Assembly (NCBI RefSeq): GCF_937616625.2
Contig: NC_065574.1
Span: 53,782,052 to 53,846,051, forward strand
Length of the DNA stretch: 64,000 bases
Direction of reading: 5' to 3'
Source of the DNA: Mercurialis annua
Taxonomy: Eukaryota > Streptophyta > Magnoliopsida > Malpighiales > Euphorbiaceae
The notes below the pieces were generated by a model. That model was not told the origin of the DNA. It ran no database searches and worked only from the letters and a program-made list of their open reading frames with translations. This document shows positions 1 to 9,174 of this stretch, piece after piece; position 1 is the stretch's first letter, and each line of letters begins with the position of its first letter. The translations under genes were made by a program, and so were the position numbers.

Positions 1-290
1 CAAGATGAAGCAATAGGTGAGAGCTGTGAATACAGGAGGAGATCCGGTGGGACTTGAGTGGTGGTGGGGGTAGCCTTGGTGGTGGTGGAGGGGGGTTGGT
101 GGCGCGTGAGATGGTTGATGGTGGCGCGTATGGTTTGTAATTGATGGAGGAGATGGTCAGGGACTTGGAGAATAGGTGGTTGGGGTGGTTTAGAGTGGAA
201 AGTGGGGGAAGTGAGGTGGTAGAGGGAGAGAATGTTGGTGGCTACCATTGCTATGAGGAGGAGAAGATTTAAACCCATGGTGAACCCCAT
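1..290 (-). CDS. Methyltransferase-like membrane protein, 5' end only
   Basis: The minus strand opens with an ATG at 290-288, followed by a second in-frame ATG four codons on, and stays open for 96 codons to the window edge. The N-terminus reads MGFTMGLNLLLLIAMVATN, a hydrophobic signal-anchor of about 15 residues. A Pro/Thr/His-rich stretch follows and then PPDLLLYSQLSPIASS. From memory this start resembles a small plant family annotated as S-adenosylmethionine-dependent methyltransferase-like (Arabidopsis At5g40830/At3g27230 type), presumably Golgi or ER anchored with the enzyme domain further on. That domain lies outside the window, so the enzymatic role is inferred only from the N-terminal resemblance. 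The gene runs off the left edge and no intron is seen in this part. Confidence 0.6.
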   Translation of the reverse strand, partial: MGFTMGLNLLLLIAMVATNILSLYHLTSPTFHSKPPQPPILQVPDHLLHQLQTIRATINHLTRHQPPSTTTKATPTTTQVPPDLLLYSQLSPIASS

Positions 291-512
291 CTGTTTTTTT
301 TTCATGTGTGAGTGTGAGTGTGAGTGTTCTTGGTTTTGTTGAGGTTTTCGATCTTGGTTTTTGAGCTTTTTGTTGGATTTGAGTGTTGATTAGAAGCTGA
401 GTTTAGTGTTGAGTGTTGACTGGTAAGGAGTAGAAAAGGACTAAGTGGGAGTAAGATAATCTTGGATTATTATTAGTTTATTACCAGTTGTTTATTGTGT
501 TTTAGTTTTGGT
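291..512. other. 5' flank of the methyltransferase-like gene
   Basis: This stretch is T/G-rich on the plus strand and contains a short GTGTGAGT run (305-325). It holds no credible ORF and should contain the 5' UTR and proximal promoter of the leftward gene. I see no clear TATA box. The MULE target duplication begins at its right end, so the transposon inserted roughly 230 bp upstream of the start codon and may have displaced distal promoter elements. Confidence 0.4.
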
Positions 513-521
513 GAATCATGA
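513..521. repeat. Left 9-bp target-site duplication of the MULE
   Basis: GAATCATGA immediately precedes the left terminus and is repeated without change at 8366-8374. Confidence 0.95.
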
Positions 522-785
522 GGGTTTTTGACAAAAAAGTGCCCCTACCAAATTAATATTTCCCGTTTTGTGCCCCAGACCACAAAAATTACATTTTTGT
601 GCCTGGGGCCCACGCTGCCCGCAAACAGCCATTGCGGGCAGAAATCTGGCCCGCAATGGCTGTTTGCGGGCCACTTAATCCAGCTGATTAACAGCTGGAT
701 TAAGTGCTTAAGCAGCCCGCAATGGCTAATTGCGGGCTGCTTAAGCAGCCAATGATTGGGGAGATTCTCTCCCCAATCATTGGCA
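522..785 (+). repeat. Left terminal inverted repeat plus subterminal hairpin chain
   Basis: The outer roughly 110 bp match the reverse complement of 8256-8365. Inward lies a run of perfect or near-perfect hairpins with almost no spacer. They are CCCGCAA/TTGCGGG stems at about 616-641, 649-672 and 712-740, a 15-bp stem CACTTAATCCAGCTG around 672-707, and a 17-bp perfect stem starting GCCAATGATTGGGGAGA around 748-785. This exceeds an ordinary TIR and would make single-stranded DNA or RNA from the end strongly structured. Confidence 0.9.
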
Positions 786-1049
786 GCAGAATTTAAAAAA
801 AAAACAAATTATTATATTTTTAATTTTTTAAAAAAAATTCACAACTAAAAATTGAAATATTATAAATAAAAATTATCTACAATTTCGATATTTAAAAGGA
901 ATTGAGCGTCTTTCCGAGTAATATTTAAGCGATAAAAATAAATTAAAAAGAAATTATACATAAATATATAAAAACCATACAACACAATTAAAAGTAACCG
1001 TAAATAAATTAATAATGCAAAAATTTAAAATTGTACAAAAATAACAAAA

Positions 1050-3967
1050 CTACTCAGTAAAGTCTGATCTATCAGGACTCCGTAAGCGTGTCCTCATGTC
1101 GTAACCCCTGTTGACACGTCGACTCGTCTGACTATCAGTCAAACGGCGGTAACGTCTTCCATCTGGTCCGGAGCTTCTCTCTCCACTATCGGCGACTGGA
1201 CTGGCCACATCCTCAATCTCGTCATCATCATCCACCTCAGGAGCAGGAGCCTGTGAGGAGGGGTCTAACCCTAATCCTAGAGAAAAAGAAGGAGCCTGCA
1301 TTCCTTGGAAGTCACAAAACGGCTGTGGGTCCTGAACCAAACTGTTGATCCAAGGATCATCCAGAGAAAAATGCATCTGGGAGGGACTCTGAGTCGGGCG
1401 AGAAGAGGAGCCCGGATCTTGACCTGGCAGCATCGGAATGTAGCCCCCCTCCATAAGTCGGGACCGCTGTGAGGGAGGAGTGGTCAGGGAGCTAAAGTTC
1501 CAAGAATCGTCAAATACAGGAACAGTCGGCAAATACGTAGGTGTCTGAGGAGGAGGTGTCTGCGCCGTCTGAGTCGCCTGGAACGGGGTAAAAGCAGAAG
1601 CCGGATGCTGTGAGAACTGTGGAGGAGGAGTGGCCAGCGGCGTGATGTACTGTGCCTCCCCAAATGACGGGCCTACATAGGGTACAGACGCAGGCGGTAC
1701 CGTAAAAGACGAAGCTGGATAGCGGCGAATGAAGTCCTCGGTATCCCCAAAGAAATCATGCTGAAAGAAAAGAAATTAATAATTATTATAATTGATATTA
1801 ATTTGGAAAATATTTAAATTGAGATTGAAACGTACCTGTGCCGGGAGAGGGTCCGTAGGTGGTACCGAAAATGATGCAGCTGGTGGGCACTGTGTCTGCG
1901 CTGAGGTACTCCCATAATACGTCGTAAACCCGTAATACTGTCGGACGAAATCCTCAGTATCCCCGTGAAAGTCGACCTAAAAAACAAATTGTTTATTAGA
2001 ATTATTGATTTAATATTCAATAAAAAAACTTTAGATTAAAACGTACTGGGGGTGGCATAGGGTTCTCTGCCATCTCGCGCGTCGCCTCGTGAGGTCTGGC
2101 TCTATCCCGACGACGACCTCGTATACGCTGTACGTCGACCGTCGGGGGATCTATATGAGGCAAGGGCTGTGGCAGAACAGCAGGCTCTGGGGGTGGCCAC
2201 TGTGTGTCCCTCCGGTCCTCCATGGTGCCTAACTGGTAACTACGAGCGTAAGTACCAATACTTGACCCTGCCTCTGACTGTAAGCGAATCCTCTCCATGG
2301 CATCACGCTGAAAAAAAATTAAAATAGAAAGTCAGTTAGCATATTAAATAAAAGAAAATTTAAATTAGAATTATGTAGATTACATACAGCTGATCCAGTC
2401 TCTGCTCCGTGATGGGTAATCCATCTCCTACTGATGCGTCTGTACCACTCCATGTACTCTGAATGGAAGTGGGGCGGATGGTCCAGCAACGGGCCTTGGA
2501 CCACATACAGTTCCCTGGAGTCCCAAATCGCGACATACTCGCTAAATGTGTTTTGGAAGCTTGAGCTCCCCCGAAACTGGACAGTGTGGTGGATGTGGAG
2601 CTGGGAAGGTGGCTCAGGTATAGGCTGAAGCAAACCAAACTGCGCCATCACCCTATCCGGCTGGTGCCACTCGATAATATGATAGTAAATCAGTGGCACG
2701 CGAGCACGCCAGAACTGAGCACCATCCAAAAAATAAGGATGTAGCTGGCTGATAACATCCTCGGTGTATGGTTGCCAATCGATCTGCATTTATAAAATAA
2801 AGACTTTAGCAATGTTGTTGTGCAAATTGATAACTATAAAATAAAGGTTTCCAAAATAACTCACATCCGAGTAACGTAATACATCTAGTGCTAATCTCAT
2901 GGCATCCAGATTGCGATGAAGAACCCGTCGAAAATCTAGCGGACCCGCCCATCTGCGCAAGTACAACATTGTTAATAAAAAAAATAAAAATTACTAATAA
3001 TTGTTCATGTAAGTATTAATAAAATGATGTACCTGTCACCCAACGGTAAGTGCGGTGTGATGGCCGGGTATCTCAACCTCGGCCTGAATGGTCTAAGGCG
3101 CTCGAATGCCCATAGCTGAAGAATCCAAAGCGGCCCCCCGATGTTTCGCCTATTCTGCGAAACCATAGTACACAAGCACATCTCGCGGTAAAGGTGTGCG
3201 AGCGCCGCTGAACCCCAACTAATGCTCCCTAATGCCGTCAAGTCCTCCAGATGTGGAAGAATCCTCAGTCCGATCTGCCCGCTGTTCGTGTCGGAAAAAC
3301 ACCAGGCGTGTAGATGGAACAACAAGTACGCCCGAACTGCCCAGTCGATCTGCTCATCTGAAGCCGCATCAGGTATCCGTGTGAAGCTATCAAACTCATC
3401 GACTAGCCAACTAGTGGTAACAAAGGATCCCTGACAGTTTCTACTCCCTACCATATCTCTCCCAAGCAGTCGGCGAGTAACACTGCTCCAACCTCTGATA
3501 GTCGGTCCGGTAACAGCAGCCCCATTTATGGGGAGTCCCGTCAAGATCGCTATGTCCTGAAGGGTTATTGTGCACTCCCCCTCAGGAAACATAAAAGTGT
3601 GGGTCTCCGGCCTCCACCGCTCAACTAATGCAGTCACCAGAGTCATGTCTACGGTGTATTGCCGCATAGTAATGAAGGGTCCCAGTGCTGTCCGCAATAC
3701 TCCATCTCGAATGCGCGGATGAATATCCTCTATTCGGGTCACTGAGGCACTCCTGCGCGAGCCCAAAGCCGAAGTCTCCTGAAATGAAAAATTTAAAGAT
3801 ATCAGTTGGAAAATAAAACAACAACGAAACGTTATCCGTTTAAAGAAATCATTGCCTACCGGATGCTGCCAAACCGTGTCAGACCTGTGATCATGCTGTC
3901 TGTGCAGTACTAAACCTCCATCCCGCGGTCCGGGAAGGAAGTAATCGTATGGAGCAGGGCCAGCCAT
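1050..3967 (-). CDS. Plant mobile domain (PMD) protein encoded inside the MULE
   Basis: Seven exons join in frame with consensus GT-AG introns: 3967-3860, 3778-3033, 2952-2865, 2783-2388, 2307-2047, 1976-1836 and 1760-1050, giving 816 aa. Exon 2 carries the hallmark of the plant mobile domain (PF10536, the MAIN/MAIL family): LVERWRPETHTFMFPEGE followed by TITLQDIAILTGLPINGAAV, then the helical region with FSDTNSG. The C-terminal third is Pro/Gln/Ser-rich and acidic (EVDDDDEIEDV) and looks disordered. Exons 6 and 7 both begin with a version of DFxGDTEDFxRxY, which suggests a duplicated exon. Host PMD proteins are nuclear and act in meristem maintenance and transposon silencing. The role of transposon-borne copies is not settled; an anti-silencing or transposition-accessory role is only conjecture. 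Confidence 0.88.
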
Positions 3968-4237
3968 ATCTGAAAATGCACAAATAGATTTAGAATAAAT
4001 TAAATATATTAAAATTAGATACGAATTTAACGTATACATTAAAAAACATAGATACAAATTAAAAACATAGATAGATGAAAGCTCCAAAAATTATACACCA
4101 ATTTGACATACGAAATAGGAAATAGAAATTACATATGATAACTTCGATACAAATTTAACCGAATAAGTTCGATACAAATTAGATACGATTTTACAAATTT
4201 AACACAAGGTCCAGTTACAAATTCATCACAATAGCTT

Positions 4238-4795
4238 TCACCAGTTATAGCACTGTGAACAACATCTTATTAAAGTCCAGGGGAGATATTTCACAAAATC
4301 ATCAGAATCACTGTCGTCGTAATCCTGTAATTCCATACTATTCCATGACTGGGGGTTACTTTCATCAACATGAAAGGTTCGACCATCGCCCAAATTTTCG
4401 TGAAATGTCTTGAGCCGTAAAGACATCACATGTATTTCAATCTGAAGGCGTTCCATCAATAATTGGATTGACGTTTCCGTGTTTCTCGAAATTGTTGCGG
4501 ATATTGCCGCCGGTACAGATATGCTGTGAAAATCACAGTAGGCCTCCATCTCGCATCTGCGTTCCCACAACTTTCCCCACGAAGGATCAGGTGAAACAAC
4601 AACGTTTCCAAAATCATTCAAATTTTTTGTGTGCCGACCAACAAATATATGTCCGGCTTGTGATTTATCCATGCAAGGATGGATTGGGCTATTTTGAAAA
4701 GCTCGTTTTTTTCCATACCAAACTTCACAAAAATGATCCTCATATTTCTGCACAACTTGAATTGTCGAAGAATTTTGACGTCTTGACGAACTCAT
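4238..4795 (-). CDS. Unknown 185-aa ORF between transposase and PMD gene
   Basis: A single uninterrupted frame starts MSSSRRQNSSTIQVVQKYED and lies 104 bp downstream of the transposase stop on the same strand. The middle contains WYGKKRAFQ and several Cys/His residues without regular zinc-finger spacing. A helical, probably coiled segment (TSIQLLMERLQIEIHVMSLR) follows, and then an acidic Asp/Ser tract (DYDDSDSDDF). I do not recognise the family. It may be an accessory protein of this MULE lineage, comparable in position but not visibly in sequence to mudrB of maize MuDR, or a chance long ORF. Conservation in sibling elements would decide. Confidence 0.5.
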   Translation of the reverse strand: MSSSRRQNSSTIQVVQKYEDHFCEVWYGKKRAFQNSPIHPCMDKSQAGHIFVGRHTKNLNDFGNVVVSPDPSWGKLWERRCEMEAYCDFHSISVPAAISATISRNTETSIQLLMERLQIEIHVMSLRLKTFHENLGDGRTFHVDESNPQSWNSMELQDYDDSDSDDFVKYLPWTLIRCCSQCYNW

Positions 4796-4899
4796 ACCTA
4801 TATATTACACAATGCAAAATGCAAATAACATCAAAATTTGCAAGAGCAACTACTAAGACTTTAAATTTCAAAAGAGCAGCTATTAAGATTTCATACAAT

Positions 4900-7448
4900 T
4901 CACATATCAGGATAATTAGTACAAGTCGAAGCATTATGGCCGGCGATACTACATCTACTGCAAAAATTAGGGTCGCTGTCCTCTCTGTAGGTCTGGTCCA
5001 TATCATTTCTAATCCTTTGGTTTACCGGTCGTCCCTTCTTTCTTATCAAGTTAATGTCTGGAATAAATGGCACCTCCCGAGAACCAATCCACAGCTCGTC
5101 GGTAGGTAATTGATTAAATTGAGTATTCCATGCTTGTATGGCATTCTTGGTTTGGTACCGCCACCCTACGTAGTTGTGAGGGTTTAACTTTTCTTGTTGA
5201 ATGACTGCCATGGCATGGGAGCAAGGGATCTGGCGGTGTTGGAACTTCCCGCACGTGCACTTCATCATTTGAAGGTTGACCTTCTGAATATTTCCTCCCT
5301 TTCTTCGAAAATTGTCTTTCTTTGTAATCACTCGATAAGTCAGGGTGTCCGGGTTATATTTCTTGAGTTTATGAGTGCGGGCCTTTAATGTTGCATTTTT
5401 CAGATGCGTGTTGCAGATCGGAGTGAACATGACGCCTTTTTTGATTATCCCTTTATACATTTCCCAACGCTTGACGAACATATCGCTGAGTCTGTCAAAG
5501 ATAGCCTCTATCATCGCTGTGATTGGAAGCCCCCTTACATTCTTTAGAGTTGCATTAATGGACTCGGCGTAGTTCGTCGTCATTACACCGTTCCTTTGCG
5601 CCTTAATGTCCCAACACAAAGCCCACTGTTCTTTCTTAAGATATCTCTCATCGGTCAAATAAGCATACCCCGCCGGAGATCTTATTGCCATAGTGGCCAT
5701 GTATCGCTCGTACTTTTTCTCTTGAAAAGTCCGACCTACACGTTAATATGAGGTATTTGTTAATGCAAAATTTATACTCTTTTTTGGTTCAATAACCAGA
5801 AATGTTGACGAGTGACAGCAAAATACCTGCTTTCTCAGCCAGCAACTTCATATCATTATTTCTGATATGAGTGTGGAAATTAGCCATTAAATGCCGAATA
5901 CAGAAAAAATGATCAATCCCTTCCCATTCCGGACGCCTCAAAACCGATATTAATCCGGGAGCACGATCTGATACAATGGCCACCTTTCGGTCGCGAATGA
6001 CTTGATCTCCAAGATGATTCAAAAAATATTCAAAACTCTCACTAGATTCGGACTCAACTATTGCAAACGCCACTGGCATTATGTGGTTGTTGCCATCTAC
6101 CGCCGACGCTATCAACATATGCAATTTGTATTTACCATATAAGTGCGTCCCGTCGATGAATAGAACTGGTTTGCAAAATGGAAATTCGTCAACCATCGGA
6201 AAGAAGGTCCAAAACATTCGCTTGAAAATTCTACATTGCACCCCACCGCAATCAGTTAGTCGGCCTGTTTAAAATGGATATAGTTAGGATATAATGTAAA
6301 TTTAATTACATATTAAATTTACAAAAGTGATTTATTTTCATACCTTCACCATGCCAAAAGGATCCAGGATTCACTTCGACCACATTATCCATGAATTTCG
6401 TGATTTGCGTGTAGTTATATTCCCAGTCCCCGTAGACGCTGCTAATTGCTCTCTCCTTTGCATACCACACCCGCTTATATGGAAGGTCCAGTCCTAAGGA
6501 TTCTAAAATCCCTGCCATAAGCGTCTTAATCCGAATATCACGCTGCCCCAACACTTGAGTCTTAATAAAATCGGCAATTTGAATAATTCCGAAATTTCTG
6601 TGGTTACGAGTTGACGCTAGCATATCGCATTTGTGTGGCCCTATATATTTCGTCAACGTCCATGTGTTGGTTTTCTGAAGCAGGGTGGCCCGCAGCCACC
6701 AATCGCACATTTCTCGATGCTTGCAAACTAGGACCAGTGTTGTTTTTGTTGTCCGGCGACTCTTAAACTCTCGTCCATTATCAACCGAATAAGTAATGGC
6801 ACATGTTCGCACAGCCAATCGACTCGAGAAAATCATCCCGGTTTGAAATTCCATCCCACGCTGCCATTCAATGTTCGGCGCTTCCCATGTCTCGTCCACA
6901 TCAAAGTCACTGAGATCGACACATCGTATGTGTTGCGGAAGTCGAGACTGGTAATGTGTAATATTACTTGGTTGTTCAGCGATTAGAATATCCTCCATAT
7001 CCTCTTCCTCACTATCATAGTGCTCATCTTCTTCCTCTTCCACACTGCCTCTCTCAGACTCACTAGAACATAAATCTAGTTGCATCGAAGTTTCATTAGA
7101 AGCCGAAATATGATACTCCACGTAGAACTCTAACACGTTCAACGTCGGCATCCGAGCTGTCTGGTTCAGAATCGCAAATACGTGTTGGTCATCTTGCACT
7201 TCGAACAACGAGTATGAACATATCTCGTACCTTTCAACATGAGGTAGCCGAAAATAAATTTTCGTCACCTCCGGAGGGCTCACACTAGTAGATACTGCCG
7301 TTCTACAGATTTCGGCCAACTCCCCAAAATTTATTCTTCCATTAATCGGCACATGAACATATCTACCCCCCAAATATTCAACTCCACGAGGGGAGTTTAT
7401 GATGCTACCATCACACCATATCACAAATAATATATTGTTTGACGCCAT
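4900..7448 (-). CDS. mudrA: MULE transposase (MURA-type), apparently intact
   Basis: Three exons join in frame: 7448-6344, 6264-5827 and 5735-4900, giving 792 aa. The N-terminal region (about 1-130) is a typical MULE N-terminal module, followed by a Glu/Asp-rich linker. A Cys/His zinc-finger DNA-binding domain of the WRKY-GCM1/FAR1 type follows (CKHREMCDWW…GPHKC, PF03108). The DDE core (PF10551) shows the first Asp in FIDGTHLYGKYK, the second in IVSDRAPG, the C…H signature in FCIRHLMANFH and the catalytic Glu in TTNYAESINATLK. A SWIM zinc finger follows (CTCGKFQHRQIPCSH), and a CCHC knuckle (CSRCSIAGHNASTC) ends the protein. No frameshift or stop was found. The protein should bind the terminal repeats in the nucleus and catalyse cut-and-paste transposition. 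Confidence 0.92.
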
Positions 7449-7951
7449 TACTACAAACATGCGTAATAAATTAATATTAAAGTAATTTCTACAAATGTAC
7501 ATTTCTAGGCTTAATTTATATTTTTAGATTAAAAAAATGATAAATTTAATTCACTTATATATATTTATAAAGTAATATTTTTAACAATTTATAAACAATT
7601 TATTTAAAAATTTAAATTAATTTATTTAACTATTTAGCAAATCGTCCACATTTTAACCAAACTATTATATATTTTATCAAATATTTATGAGTAATGTTCA
7701 TTCTATAATGTTTTTGTGTTTTATATTCATACAAATCGTTTTAATATTTTAAATCTAAATCTAATAATATAAATTTTAAATCTAATATTAACTAAATTCT
7801 AAATCTAACAATACACATTTAATACTTATTAATAAAAAAAATTAGCTATAAAAAGTACAAAGTAATACGGACTTACCTCTTGTAGTCCTCGCAAAATAAT
7901 AATAATAAAATTTTAAGCTCCAAAATAATCCGATTAAGCTCCAAAAATAAT
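7449..7951. other. A+T-rich upstream region of the MULE transposase
   Basis: This is non-coding, very A+T-rich sequence inside the element. It presumably contains the transposase 5' UTR and promoter. No specific signal was identified. Confidence 0.4.
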
Positions 7952-8008
7952 CCGCCAAATTACTCCAAATCCGCCAAATTACTCCAAATCCGCCAAATTA
8001 CTCCAAAT
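7952..8008 (+). repeat. Three 19-bp tandem repeats upstream of the transposase
   Basis: CCGCCAAATTACTCCAAAT is repeated three times head to tail at 7952, 7971 and 7990. Degenerate copies flank it on both sides (CCGATTAAGCTCCAAAA). It lies about 500 bp upstream of the transposase start and just inside the right terminus, which fits a promoter or transposase-binding array. That role is inferred. Confidence 0.75.
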
Positions 8009-8087
8009 CCGATTAAGGTTTTTTTTTATGTTTGATTTGAAGTGTAAGTGTGGTGAAACAATTCACCACACACCCCCCTTATATAGG

Positions 8088-8365
8088 GGATGTCGCCCGC
8101 AAACAGCCATTGCGGGCGACATTAAATTCCCTGCCATGTGGCAGGGAATTTCATTACTGGCCCGCAATGGCTGTTTGCGGGCCAGTTAATCACCCTTAAT
8201 CAGGGTGATTAACTGGCCCGCAAACAGCCATTGCGGGCAATATTGCTGCCCGCAATGGCTGTTTGCGGGCAGCGTGGGTCCCAGGCACAAAAATATAATT
8301 TTTGTGGTCTGGGGCACAAAACGGGAAATATTAATTTGGTAGGGGCACTTTTTTGTCAAAAACCC
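8088..8365 (-). repeat. Right terminal inverted repeat plus subterminal hairpin chain
   Basis: The outer part mirrors the left terminus. The inner part again chains hairpins: four CCCGCAA/TTGCGGG stems (about 8095-8118, 8158-8186, 8214-8238 and 8247-8272), a 13-bp stem AAATTCCCTGCCA (about 8123-8150), and an 11-bp stem TTAATCACCCT (about 8186-8212). The recurring CCCGCAA stem is shared with the left end, but the interleaved stems differ. The chain has therefore evolved independently at the two ends. Confidence 0.88.
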
Positions 8366-8374
8366 GAATCATGA
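8366..8374. repeat. Right 9-bp target-site duplication of the MULE
   Basis: GAATCATGA directly follows the right terminus (…GTCAAAAACCC) and is identical to the left copy. An unmutated duplication suggests a recent insertion. Confidence 0.95.
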
Positions 8375-9174
8375 TCACGTGGATCATGGGAAATCAAAGA
8401 CAGACTATATGTCTTGTGTTTACACAAGACTAGATTATGTCTTGTTTTCCTGGATTTCGGTTTTTTTGGGTTTCTGGTTAACGTGGCACAATCCAATCGA
8501 AATCGCAATTGGGAATCGAAGCAGATTTAGAATTGGAATCGAAGCGGAATCGAAATTTTAATTTGTTAAATTTATAAAAACTGGGAATATTTCAAATTGA
8601 ATCAATTTTTAATATTAATTATAAAAAAAATAAGCAAAACTGAATTAATCCATTTAGAAAAGCCCTTAATTATAATCAGTTATTTTAAAATGGAACAGTT
8701 CTTGATTCAACCACTGGTCCTTAGTTCAATTAGTTCAACTATCGGTTGAACCAATTGGTAAAATCATTTTAAAAGTGGAACTAAAAGCATGTATAGTTCA
8801 TAATCCAGTTGATTACCTAATTGTTGGTTCAATCGCTAACTCAACCACGAATTTAACCACAGATTCAATCCGGTTCTTTCAGTCCAATCAAGTCCAATAC
8901 GATTGAACTAAATATACGGCTATTTAACTTGGTTAGACCAAACAGTTGACCAGTTTCCAATTTATCATGTTGAACCAACAGGTCCGGTTTTTTAATCGCG
9001 GGTCAAAATACAATAGGCAAGGATAATGATTTGTTTGCTATGAATTCATACATCCAAGACAGAGATTAGGCTTTTTATTGACAATGCAAAGCTATTCTAA
9101 ATGTAACTAGTACAATTAGTACATCTATAATCAGAAATGTACATAGAAATTAGCCATCTCTTCAACTAAATTAT
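8375..9174. other. Intergenic spacer between MULE and CorA-like gene
   Basis: No gene is seen. Around 8505-8560 there is a degenerate GAATCGAAGC-type repeat. From 8690 to 9000 many short GGTTCAA/TTGAACC words recur on both strands, as in an eroded repeat. The last 100 bp should be the 3' UTR of the CorA-like gene. Confidence 0.4.

Larger units (their letters stand above)
522..8365 (-). mobile_element. Complete, possibly autonomous Mutator-like element carrying a PMD gene
   Basis: The element is 7844 bp and has inverted termini that begin GGGTTTTTGACAAAAAAGTG and are nearly identical for about 110 bp. It is bracketed by a perfect 9-bp target duplication, GAATCATGA. All three genes run on the minus strand in the order transposase, unknown ORF, PMD gene. 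Transposase domains, splice sites and termini all look intact. A 9-bp duplication and long inverted repeats are diagnostic of the Mutator superfamily. Association of plant mobile domains with MULEs is established; this copy is notable for completeness. Whether it still moves cannot be told from sequence alone. Confidence 0.93.
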
